NCBI RefSeq assembly: GCF_900115345.1
Contig: NZ_FOWC01000001.1
Coordinates: 1,054,001-1,118,000, forward strand
DNA from: Amycolatopsis rubida
Lineage (GTDB): Bacteria; Actinomycetota; Actinomycetes; Mycobacteriales; Pseudonocardiaceae
Direction: 5' to 3'
Length of the DNA: 64,000 nucleotides
Every line of letters starts with the position of its first letter. Position 1 is the first letter of the stretch. The notes under the pieces were generated by a model. That model was not told the origin of the DNA, did no database searches, and worked only from the letters and a program-made list of their open reading frames with translations. Below, in pieces: positions 34,378-42,353 of this stretch. A program made the position numbers and the translations under genes.

Positions 34378-36681
34378 GTGCCGACCGATACGACCTTGCC
34401 GCCGCTTGATCCGTTTGCCGGGGTTCCCGACAAGCGGTACGAGGTGACGGCAGCGGACCTGCTCAAACCTGGCAGCAGCGGCATCCTTCGCTGGAGACGG
34501 CAGGCCACCAACGCGCCGATCGTGCTGGTCGAGGACGCCTACATCACCGGTACCCTCGATCTTCGCGCCGCCGATCTCAATTTTCTCTTCCAATTCGAAC
34601 GCTGCCGGTTCGAGCATCCGCCGGACGTGCGCGAGGCGACGCTTCTCGGGCTCGTTTTCCGGAAATGCTGGCTTCCCGGGTTGAGGGCGCGAAATTTACG
34701 CAGTCGCAATGATGTGCGGTTGATTCGCAGTGTCGTGGAGGTCGCGCCGGATCAGTTCGAGCTGGAGACCACGACCGTGCAGCGCGGGGATGATCGCGAG
34801 CGCGGGATGCCCAATGCCGCGGTCAATCTCACCGACGCGGTGATCGACGGGTCGGTCGTGCTCACCAGGACCACGATCAGCCATCCGCACGGGAAGGCGA
34901 TCCACGGTGACCGTCTGGTGATTACCGGTGCCCTGCTGGCTTATCGCATGGTCGCCAAGGGCGAGGTGCGGCTGCCGGGCATGCGGACCGGCGGTAACGT
35001 CAACTTCTCCGGGGCGACGTTCGACAATCCGGATGGCTTCGCGTTCAACGGGAACGGGCTGCACATCGGCGGTAGCTTGCTGTGCGAGGTCGACAACTAC
35101 GGTCCTGCCAGCGATCGCAAGAGGTTCTCCGCCAAGGGAGTCCTCTACCTGCCAAGCGCCACTGTGGACAGTGACATCGTGATGCGCGAGGCGCGGCTTC
35201 AGGTCGACCAGCGCGGGCCGATCGTCGTGGATGCCTGGAAATCCGGGGATCCCTACCTCGATCCGCGGCCTGCGTTGGTCGCGGACCGGCTCAAGGTGGA
35301 CGGCAATCTGGAGTTGTCCGACGGGCTCCGGGCGTTCGGCACGCTCCGCATGGTCAACGCGCGCATCGGCGGGTCGCTCAGGCTCGCGGGCGCGGAGATC
35401 ACCATGGTGCGCGGCCGGGCGACGCCGTATTACGACCGGGCGTTGCACCTCGACGGGTCCACGGTCGGCGGCGACATCGAGGCGACCAATCTCCGGGTGC
35501 CGATCGGGCAGTTGCGGCTCGCGGACGTCACGGTCGGCGGCAACTTCCTCGCTTGGAATTCGATGTTCCTGCATCCGGGGCGCGACGTGTTTTCCGCGCG
35601 GAGAGCCAAAATCTCCGGGAATTTCCAGCTGACGGACGCTACGCTGCAGGGCACGCTGCGACTCCAGGGCGCGGAAATCGGCGGCAGCGTGAACATGTTC
35701 GGCACGTTGCTGACCGAGCCGGGGCAACGGAAATCGAGCAGCTTCTCCCTCGACATCCGTACCGCGCGGATCGGGCGCGACCTGGTGCTCACCGAGGACA
35801 AGGACCGTCCGTTCCTCGCTGAGGGCGGCGTGAACCTCGACGGCGCACAGATCGCGCGGAGGCTCGACCTGAACGGCGCGAAGCTCGGCTCGCTTGCCCC
35901 GCATGACATCGCGCTCGACGCCAGCGACGTCACAGCGGACGAGTTCGTTCTGTCTCCCTCGGAACCGCCGACCGGTTCGGTGCGGTTGCGCAGGGCGCAT
36001 TGCGGTGCACTGGCCGACAACGAGGAGATCTGGAACGCCACCGACGGTCTCGAACTCGAGGATTTCCGTTACGACGCCCTGAAACACGGTATAGCCCTCG
36101 ATGACGACAAAGCGCTGGATCACCGGATCGAGTTGCTGCGCAAGGCAATGCGCGGCTACCGGCCAGGTCCCTATGATCAGCTCGCCGCAACCCTGCGCGC
36201 GGCCGGAAACGAAGAGCACGCCTCGACGGTCGCCCTGCGAAAGCAGCAGTTCCGCTACGAAGCGCTCGCCAGGGGCTTCAAGTTCTTCGGCCCCGGCGTC
36301 CGCGTGTGGAGTTGGCTGCAACGGTCGATGGTCGGCTACGGCTTCCGTCCGGTGCGCGCGCTCGGCTGGCTGTTCACACTGCTGGTGCTCGGCAGCCTGT
36401 GGTTCGGCCTCGGCAAGGACGACTGCGTCAACGACCACACCGGCCGCTACATGACCAGCGGCCCGCGCTGCCTGGTCAACCAGCAGGACTCCGGTCTGCA
36501 GTGGAACCCGGTCATCTACACCGCCGACCTGCTGGTGCCGATCGTCGACTTCGGCAACAAGTCGCGCTGGTACATGCACGGCGCGGACAACTGGGTGGCG
36601 GCCGGATTCACCGCGTCCGGCTGGATCCTCGCGACGACGGTCGCGGCGGGCGTGAGCCGGATGCTGCGCCGGGAGTCCTGA
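34378..36681 (+). CDS. Large repeat (beta-helix-like) protein with C-terminal membrane anchor
   Basis: A 767-residue protein. Residues about 45-580 are an irregular array of ~20-residue units alternating hydrophobic strands with G-G-(S/N)-(L/F) turns (for example IGGSLRLAGAEI, VGGNFLAWNSMFL, ISGNFQLTDATLQGTLRLQGAEIGG, LDGAQIARRLDLNGAKLG), suggesting a right-handed beta-helix related to pentapeptide repeats. A helical segment follows, then two or three membrane helices (ALGWLFTLLVLGSLWFGLG, WVAAGFTASGWILATTVAAGVS) around a Cys-containing loop. Similar proteins are sometimes annotated as membrane-associated oxidoreductase without evidence. GTG at 34378. Function unknown; possibly a membrane-tethered scaffold. 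Confidence 0.75.
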   Translation: MPTDTTLPPLDPFAGVPDKRYEVTAADLLKPGSSGILRWRRQATNAPIVLVEDAYITGTLDLRAADLNFLFQFERCRFEHPPDVREATLLGLVFRKCWLPGLRARNLRSRNDVRLIRSVVEVAPDQFELETTTVQRGDDRERGMPNAAVNLTDAVIDGSVVLTRTTISHPHGKAIHGDRLVITGALLAYRMVAKGEVRLPGMRTGGNVNFSGATFDNPDGFAFNGNGLHIGGSLLCEVDNYGPASDRKRFSAKGVLYLPSATVDSDIVMREARLQVDQRGPIVVDAWKSGDPYLDPRPALVADRLKVDGNLELSDGLRAFGTLRMVNARIGGSLRLAGAEITMVRGRATPYYDRALHLDGSTVGGDIEATNLRVPIGQLRLADVTVGGNFLAWNSMFLHPGRDVFSARRAKISGNFQLTDATLQGTLRLQGAEIGGSVNMFGTLLTEPGQRKSSSFSLDIRTARIGRDLVLTEDKDRPFLAEGGVNLDGAQIARRLDLNGAKLGSLAPHDIALDASDVTADEFVLSPSEPPTGSVRLRRAHCGALADNEEIWNATDGLELEDFRYDALKHGIALDDDKALDHRIELLRKAMRGYRPGPYDQLAATLRAAGNEEHASTVALRKQQFRYEALARGFKFFGPGVRVWSWLQRSMVGYGFRPVRALGWLFTLLVLGSLWFGLGKDDCVNDHTGRYMTSGPRCLVNQQDSGLQWNPVIYTADLLVPIVDFGNKSRWYMHGADNWVAAGFTASGWILATTVAAGVSRMLRRES

Positions 36682-36698
36682 TCGCATACTCTGGGTAT

Positions 36699-37154
36699 GT
36701 GAGTCCTGATGCGACGGGTCAGATCGAGGTCAGCGCCGCTCCGGCGAAGGTGTACGCGCTGGTCAGCGACCCGGGTGCGCTGGCGGGGGCGGCCACCGAG
36801 TACTGCGGGCACCGCTGGCTCGGCGGCGCGACCGGTCCGGCGGTCGGCGCGAAATTCCGCGGCAGCAACCGCCGCGGCGTGCGCCGGTGGTCCACGACGG
36901 TCGTCATCACGGCGGCGGACGCGGGACGCCGGTTCGCCTTCGACGTCAAGCTCGGGCCGATCCCGGTCTCCCGCTGGGAGTACGTGATCGAGCCCGCCGG
37001 TGACGGCTGCGTCGTCACCGAGAGCATGTGGGACCAGCGGCCCGGCTGGTTCACGCCGTTGACCGTGGTGGCCACCGGGGTGAAGGACCGTTCGGTGACC
37101 AACCGCGTCAACATCGGGGAGACGCTCGCGCGGCTCAAGAGCGCGGTCGAGTAG
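36699..37154 (+). CDS. SRPBCC/polyketide-cyclase-like family protein
   Basis: A 151-residue START-like protein: VSPDATGQIEVSAAPAKVYALVSDPGALA, then GAKFRGSNRRGVRRWSTTVVITAADAGRRFAFDV, then WEYVIEPAGDGCVVTESMWDQRPGW, the characteristic sequence of SRPBCC hydrophobic-cavity proteins. GTG at 36699 starts the domain directly; TACTCT at 36686-36691 and a 6-7-nt gap would make this message leaderless. It starts 17 nt after the beta-helix gene and may be partly co-transcribed. Ligand unknown. Confidence 0.82.
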   Translation: MSPDATGQIEVSAAPAKVYALVSDPGALAGAATEYCGHRWLGGATGPAVGAKFRGSNRRGVRRWSTTVVITAADAGRRFAFDVKLGPIPVSRWEYVIEPAGDGCVVTESMWDQRPGWFTPLTVVATGVKDRSVTNRVNIGETLARLKSAVE

Positions 37155-37157
37155 GGC

Positions 37158-37730
37158 TCACTCCACGAACCGGGACCAGAACTCCACGACCTTGACGTTC
37201 GCGGGTTCCTCCCCCAGCGGCTCCCCGCCGAACTCATGCCGCAGGTAGCCGCGCAGGTCCCAGCCGTAATAGACCACGTCGGTCTGGTACACCGACAGCA
37301 CCGGATACCCGGATTCCCCGGCGGTCGCGGGCAGATACCGATGCCCGCACACCGGCACGAGCTGCGGCACCGTCGCCAGATGCCGGCGCGCGACCGCCAG
37401 TGCGTTGCACATCGACCGTGGCCGGGCCCCCCATTCGGGCAGCCACAGGTCGTTGTTCTCCACGTCGTACAGGACGCCGTCGACCGGCCAGTCCAGGCGT
37501 TTGCGCAGCTGGTCCGGGTCGCCGTGGCGCCAATCGGGCCAGCGGTCCCCCACTGGCACGCCCGCGGTGAGGAAAACCCGGTGGTCGTCGGAAAAGGTGA
37601 ACCCGAACTGGTCCTCGACGTCGCTCAGTTCGGCGGGCGTGAGGCCAGGCCGCAAGGGCTCGCCGAGATTCTGCTGCAGGATGCGGGCCTCCTCCACGGT
37701 GAAGGCTTCGGCCGGCTGAACGTGTGTCAT
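37158..37730 (-). CDS. SMI1/KNR4-like hypothetical protein
   Basis: A 190-residue soluble protein. LRPGLTPAELSDVEDQFGFTFSDDHRVFLTAGVPVG matches the opening of the SMI1/KNR4 (SUKH) superfamily, members of which act as immunity or binding proteins in bacteria; the rest has many Trp residues (DRWPDWRHGDP, VYYGWDLRGYLRHEFGG). ATG at 37730. No toxin gene lies beside it. It converges on the SRPBCC gene with a 3-nt gap. Confidence 0.7.
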   Translation of the reverse strand: MTHVQPAEAFTVEEARILQQNLGEPLRPGLTPAELSDVEDQFGFTFSDDHRVFLTAGVPVGDRWPDWRHGDPDQLRKRLDWPVDGVLYDVENNDLWLPEWGARPRSMCNALAVARRHLATVPQLVPVCGHRYLPATAGESGYPVLSVYQTDVVYYGWDLRGYLRHEFGGEPLGEEPANVKVVEFWSRFVE

Positions 37731-37866
37731 GCCCGAAGCGTACGTAGCGCCGGCCCGCGTTCGCGCGTCCTTTTTCGCCGGAATGAGCTCCCTCGCCGGG
37801 GTGAGGTTCTTCTCTCCAGCCGTGGTTGACGGAACACTGCGTGACCGGATGTAGTTCACTCCTTCC

Positions 37867-39729
37867 GTGACTCCCTCACCGCAAGCCCGGCAAGCCCGCG
37901 TGCGCGCGCCCGAGCTGACCGGCGACGTCTGGCTCAACACCGGCGGCCACCGGCTGACTCTGGCGCAACTGCGCGGACGCGTGGTGCTGCTGGACTTCTG
38001 GACCAGCGGCTGCGTCAACTGCCTGCACGTGCTCGACGAACTGCGTCCGCTGGAACAGGAATTCGCCGACGTCCTGGTCACCGTCGGGGTGCACTCGCCG
38101 AAGTTCAGCCGCGAGGGCGAGCGCACGTCGATCGAGGCCGCAGTGCGTCGCTACGAGGTGCACCATCCGGTGGTCAACGACCCGAAGATGGAGCTGTGGT
38201 CGCAGTACGCCGTGCGGGCATGGCCGACGCTGGTCGTGGTCGATCCCGAGGGTTACGTCGTGCACGTCGCGGCCGGGGAAGGCCACGGCGAGGCGCTACG
38301 CCGCGTGATCGCCGACCTCGTCGCCAAGCACGAGGCGAAGGGCACGCTCCGCCGCGGCGGCAGCCCGTACGTGCCGGTCGAGGAGCAGCGCACGGAACTG
38401 CGTTTCCCCAGCAAGGCCGTGGTCACCGCGGGCGGGCGGATTCTGGTGGCGGACACCGGACACCACTCCATCGTCGAGTTCGCTTCGGACGGCGAGACCG
38501 TCATCCGACGCTTCGGCAGCGGGGTGCGCGGGACGCAGGACGGGCCGTTCGACCTGGCCCAGTTCGCCGAACCGGCCGGAATCACCTTGCTGCCCAACGA
38601 AGTCGCCGAGCGCGCCGGGTACCACGCGGTCGTCGCCGACACCGCCGGGCACCGCCTGCGCGGCCTGGACCTCAACACCGGCGAGGTGAAAACCGTTGCC
38701 GGAACCGGTAAGCAGTGGCGCGATGGCACCGACACCGGCAAGGCGCCGGACATCGACCTCACCAGCCCATGGGACCTCATCTGGTGGGCCCCGGCGGGCG
38801 GCGTGGTCGTCGCGATGGCCGGAAACCACACGCTGAGCGTGTTCGACCCGGTCTCCGGAGACATCCGCCGGTTCGCCGGAACCACCGTCGAAGGCCTGCG
38901 CGACGGCGACGTGCACGAGGCGTTCTTCGCGCAGACGTCCGGAGTCGCCGTGGACGGCCAGAAACTGTGGCTCGTCGACGCGGAAACCTCGGCCCTGCGC
39001 TGGATCGAACCGGCTGGCGAGTCGTTCGCCGTGCACACCGCGGTCGGCACCGACCTGTTCACCTTCGGCCACGCCGACGGCCCGTCCGACCAGGCGCTGC
39101 TGCAGCATCCGCTCGGGCTCGCCGTGCTGTCCGACGGCCGGGTCGCGATCGCCGACACCTACAACGGCGCGATCCGCCGCTACGACCCGTTCACCCGCGA
39201 CGTCACGACCCTCGCGACCGGGTTCGCCGAACCGCAGGGCCTGGTGCGCCACGACGGCGAGCTGTACGTCGTGGAGTCGGCGGGCAACCGGGTTACCCCG
39301 CTCGGGGGCAATGGCCAGGCGACCGCCGTCGCGGGCACGCGCCAGGCCGTGCAGCGTCCGCCGACGCTGCTCGCGCCCGGCGAGATCGAGTTTTCCGTCG
39401 TTTTCACCCCACCGCCGGGCGAGAAGCTCGACGAGCGCTACGGGCCTTCGACGCGGCTGGAGATCACCGCGTCGCCGCCGGAACTGCTCGCCGACGGGGC
39501 CGGGATCGGAACTGATCTCGTTCGGCGGATCAAGTTCGCCGAGGGCGCGACCGAAGGTGTCTTGCAGGTAGTGGCGCAGGCCGCGAGCTGCGACGACGGC
39601 GGCGAGCACCCGGCGTGCCGGATCACCCGGCAGGACTGGGGCGTCCCGGTGCGGTTCGAGAACGGAGGGGAGAAGGCGCTGAGCCTGATGATGGCGGGCG
39701 AGCCCAAGGCTCCGGCAACCGGTCAGTAG
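37867..39729 (+). CDS. Thioredoxin-fold + NHL-repeat protein (NHLRC2-like)
   Basis: A 620-residue protein. Residues about 10-150 are an AhpC/TSA-like thioredoxin domain with redox motif DFWTSGCVNCLH (CxxC about residues 49-52) and GVHSPKFSREGE; residues about 170-500 are NHL repeats forming a beta-propeller (GRILVADTGHHSIVEF, GYHAVVADTAGHRLR, GRVAIADTYNGAIRRYDP, GELYVVESAGNRVTPL); the last ~100 residues form a separate beta domain. The order and CVNC motif match animal NHLRC2 and its bacterial relatives. No signal peptide is evident, so probably cytosolic. GTG at 37867. GroES-like gene follows immediately. Confidence 0.85.
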   Translation: MTPSPQARQARVRAPELTGDVWLNTGGHRLTLAQLRGRVVLLDFWTSGCVNCLHVLDELRPLEQEFADVLVTVGVHSPKFSREGERTSIEAAVRRYEVHHPVVNDPKMELWSQYAVRAWPTLVVVDPEGYVVHVAAGEGHGEALRRVIADLVAKHEAKGTLRRGGSPYVPVEEQRTELRFPSKAVVTAGGRILVADTGHHSIVEFASDGETVIRRFGSGVRGTQDGPFDLAQFAEPAGITLLPNEVAERAGYHAVVADTAGHRLRGLDLNTGEVKTVAGTGKQWRDGTDTGKAPDIDLTSPWDLIWWAPAGGVVVAMAGNHTLSVFDPVSGDIRRFAGTTVEGLRDGDVHEAFFAQTSGVAVDGQKLWLVDAETSALRWIEPAGESFAVHTAVGTDLFTFGHADGPSDQALLQHPLGLAVLSDGRVAIADTYNGAIRRYDPFTRDVTTLATGFAEPQGLVRHDGELYVVESAGNRVTPLGGNGQATAVAGTRQAVQRPPTLLAPGEIEFSVVFTPPPGEKLDERYGPSTRLEITASPPELLADGAGIGTDLVRRIKFAEGATEGVLQVVAQAASCDDGGEHPACRITRQDWGVPVRFENGGEKALSLMMAGEPKAPATGQ

Positions 39730-39730
39730 C

Positions 39731-40063
39731 ATGGCTGGCGTGCCGGACACGCCGAAGCTCGAGATCCAGATGCTGCACGACCGCGTCCTCGTGCGGTTGT
39801 CGCAGGAGGAAGGCGAGCGCCGCAGCAGCGGCGGCATCGTGATTCCCGCCACCGCGCAAGTCGCGCGCAGGCTGGTGTGGGGTGATGTACTGGGTGTCGG
39901 CAACAGCGTGCGGAACGTCAAGCAGGGAGACCGGGTGCTGTTCAACCCGGAGGACCAGCTCGAGGTCGAGATCCAGGGCGAGGGCCATCTGGTGATGCGC
40001 GAACGCGACATCCACGCGGTGGCCACGGAGCGGACCGAACACGGCACGGGGCTTTACCTGTAG
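39731..40063 (+). CDS. GroES-like co-chaperonin family protein
   Basis: A 110-residue protein containing the Cpn10 fold: LEIQMLHDRVLVRLSQEEGERRSSGGIVIPATAQVARRLVWGDVLGVG with the mobile-loop-like GGIVIPATA and GDRVLFNPEDQLEVEIQGEGHLVMRERDIHAV. It differs from housekeeping GroES by its N- and C-terminal extensions and by lacking an adjacent groEL, so it is probably a divergent paralogue. It starts one base after the stop of the thioredoxin-NHL gene; GTG 39740 is an alternative start. Confidence 0.85.
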   Translation: MAGVPDTPKLEIQMLHDRVLVRLSQEEGERRSSGGIVIPATAQVARRLVWGDVLGVGNSVRNVKQGDRVLFNPEDQLEVEIQGEGHLVMRERDIHAVATERTEHGTGLYL

Positions 40064-40087
40064 CTCCCGTACCAGGGGAGGCAGGCG

Positions 40088-41926
40088 TTGCGTGAAGAAG
40101 ACCGTTCGTCGGCTTTCGCCGACGACCTGCTGAGCGACGAGCTGCTGAACGACTCCGCCCTGGTCAGCGAAGCCGATCTGGCCGCGGAGATCTTCGCGGT
40201 GGCCGACGCGCCCCCGCCGCCGGACACCCCGTTCCGCCGCTTCCGCACCCGCCTCGGCCGCAGTTTCATGATCGTCGGCTGCCTGCTCGGGCTGTTCGTG
40301 CTGCTCTACACCATCGACCTGATGACCAGCGCCGGCGACGTGCCGCGCGGCGTGCAGGTGGCCGGGATCGACGTCGGCGGCCTGTCGTATGCCGAGGCGG
40401 AAGCCAAGCTGCACACCGAACTCCAGCCCCGGCTGACCCGTCCGGTGCCGGTCCACGCCGGGGACGTCACCGCGACGCTCGTGCCCGCGGATTCCGGACT
40501 CGGCCTCGACTGGCCGGGCACGCTCGCCCAGGCCGGGCACCAGCCGTGGAGCCCGCTCACCCGGCTGCTGTCGTTCTTCACCACCCGCGAGGTGGGCGTC
40601 GTGACGCGCAGCGACCAGCTTGAGGTGACCGCCGCGGTCCAGCAGCTTGCCGGGAAGCAGCTCAACCATCCGCGGGTCGAGGGCAGCATCGGGTTCACGC
40701 CGAAGGAAAACAACGGGGTCACCGCGTATGCGGTCGAGCCGCGGCAGGGCCAGGAGCTGGCCGACGTCCCGGCCGCGGTGCAGTCGGTAGTGGCGGACTG
40801 GCTTTCGCCGCGCGGGGTCACGGTGAAGATGGCTGTGACACCAGCCCAAACCACCTCCGCTGACGTGCACCGCTTGCTGGACACCGTGGTCGCGCCCGCG
40901 GTCGCCGCGCCGGTCGTGCTGCACGGCGAGGGCAAGGACAGCACGCTGCGACCGTCGGCCATCGCGTCTTCGTTCCAGTTCCAGCCCAACGGAGGCGGCG
41001 GTCTCGAACTGCGGATCGACCAGGAGAAGCTGCGCGCGGCCGTTCAGCCGGACCTGGCGTCCACCGAGGCGAACAGCAAGGACGCGCAGATCACCCTCGA
41101 CTCCGGCGTCCCGGCCGTCACCCCGTCCGAGGACGGGCGAAAGATCAACTGGGCCACCACTTTCAAAACCCTCACCGCGGTGCTCGCCAAGCCCTCCGGC
41201 CGCGATCTGCCGGTCGCCTACGATCAGAAACACCCGACGCTGACCACCGACGGCGCGAACGCGCTGGGCGTCAAGGAGGTCATCGGCGAGTACACCACCG
41301 GCGGGCTCAGCGGCCCGGCCGCGGCGAACGTCGCCACGCTCGCCGGACGCATCAACGGCGTCCTGGTGAAACCGGGAGAGTCGTTCAGCCTCAACGACTA
41401 TCGCGGCGGCGGATACGCGTCCGCGCCGGTCGACGAGGACGGCACCGGCCCGGCGGTAACCGGTGGCGGGCTGTCGCAGCTTTCGTCCACTTTGTACAAC
41501 GCGGCCTACCTCGCCGGTCTCGGCGACGGCGGCCACGCGGCGCACGACCACTTCATCAACCGCTATCCAGCTGGCCGGGACGCGGTGGCCGTGGACAGTT
41601 CCGGCAACGCCGTGGACCTCAAGCTGGCCAACAACGATCCGACCGGGTTCGCGATCCAGGCCAGCGTCAACGGCGATTCGGTGACGGTGAAGATCTGGGG
41701 TACCAAGCACTACCGCGTCGAAGGCCGCAGCGGCGCGCCGTCTGACCAGGTGCCGCCGCCGGTGCAGCTCGGGCCCGGTCCGGACGGTCAGTGTCACGCC
41801 TCACCGGGCGCGTCCGGGTTCACCGTCAGCGACACCCGGGTGTTCTACGACCTGGCCAGCGGGGGCGAGGTCCGCGAAGAAAGCCGCAGCACGACGTATT
41901 CGCCGCAGCCGATTGTCAGTTGCTGA
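40088..41926 (+). CDS. VanW family membrane-anchored protein
   Basis: A 612-residue protein: acidic cytoplasmic N-terminus (about 60 residues), one membrane helix (SFMIVGCLLGLFVLLYTIDLM), two peptidoglycan-binding-4-type repeats (VPRGVQVAGIDVGGLSYAEAEAKL..., and a second near residue 240-330), then a VanW domain with GRINGVLVKPGESFSLNDYRG and GGGLSQLSSTLYNAAYLAG. The extracellular part likely contacts the cell wall; VanW function is unknown despite the association with vancomycin-resistance clusters. TTG at 40088 is supported by GGGGAGG about 6 nt upstream. Its 3' end overlaps the convergent MmcQ-like gene by 11 nt. Confidence 0.88.
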   Translation: MREEDRSSAFADDLLSDELLNDSALVSEADLAAEIFAVADAPPPPDTPFRRFRTRLGRSFMIVGCLLGLFVLLYTIDLMTSAGDVPRGVQVAGIDVGGLSYAEAEAKLHTELQPRLTRPVPVHAGDVTATLVPADSGLGLDWPGTLAQAGHQPWSPLTRLLSFFTTREVGVVTRSDQLEVTAAVQQLAGKQLNHPRVEGSIGFTPKENNGVTAYAVEPRQGQELADVPAAVQSVVADWLSPRGVTVKMAVTPAQTTSADVHRLLDTVVAPAVAAPVVLHGEGKDSTLRPSAIASSFQFQPNGGGGLELRIDQEKLRAAVQPDLASTEANSKDAQITLDSGVPAVTPSEDGRKINWATTFKTLTAVLAKPSGRDLPVAYDQKHPTLTTDGANALGVKEVIGEYTTGGLSGPAAANVATLAGRINGVLVKPGESFSLNDYRGGGYASAPVDEDGTGPAVTGGGLSQLSSTLYNAAYLAGLGDGGHAAHDHFINRYPAGRDAVAVDSSGNAVDLKLANNDPTGFAIQASVNGDSVTVKIWGTKHYRVEGRSGAPSDQVPPPVQLGPGPDGQCHASPGASGFTVSDTRVFYDLASGGEVREESRSTTYSPQPIVSC

Positions 41927-42248
41927 GCCGCGCCGGGGCCTTCGACCGCCAGGATTCGGTGAGCAGCTCCCGCAGCTGCTGCGGATCGACGCGGTCGAGG
42001 TGCACGAGGATCGAACCGTGACCGTCGTAGTGCGGCGTGGTGAAGAAGGCCGGATCGCCGGACGCGAGCAGTGCGGCCTTCTCGTCGAGGCCGACGAACA
42101 GCACCAGCCCGCCTTCGGACTCGGTGCGCAGCCGCGCGTAACCCTTGCCCGCCACCTTCAGCGCGGGTGTGCGGTACCAGGTAGCCACCTCGGTTTCCGG
42201 CAGCTCCTCCTGCGCCCACGCGGTCACATCGTCCCAGTTCATCGTCAT
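41916..42248 (-). CDS. MmcQ/YjbR family protein
   Basis: A 110-residue CyaY-like-fold protein: MNWDDVTAWAQEELPETEVATWYRTPALKVAGKGYARL and GDPAFFTTPHYDGHGSILVHLDRVDPQQLRELLTESWR follow the MmcQ/YjbR pattern. ATG at 42248 has GGGGGAGA about 9 nt upstream; ATG at 42257 is too close to that tract and 42242 is also possible. Family members bind DNA in some species; role unknown. A long hairpin lies upstream. Confidence 0.85.
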   Translation of the reverse strand: MTMNWDDVTAWAQEELPETEVATWYRTPALKVAGKGYARLRTESEGGLVLFVGLDEKAALLASGDPAFFTTPHYDGHGSILVHLDRVDPQQLRELLTESWRSKAPARLSN

Positions 42249-42298
42249 GCCGACCATTCTCCCCCGGCTGTCTTGGCGAAACGAGAGCCCGAAAAGCC

Positions 42299-42345
42299 GT
42301 GAAGGACTCCTCGCGGGAACCTGATTCCCGCAAGGAGTCCTTCAC
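42299..42345. terminator. GTGAAGGACTCC hairpin
   Basis: CGTGAAGGACTCCT (42299-42312) pairs with AGGAGTCCTTCACG (42332-42345), extended by GCGGGAA/TTCCCGC around CCTGA. It lies downstream of the nucleotidase gene (stop at 42354) on its transcript. GTGA-led arms resemble the 25009 and 26521 elements in design, not in sequence. Confidence 0.8.
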
Positions 42346-42353
42346 GGACGGAA

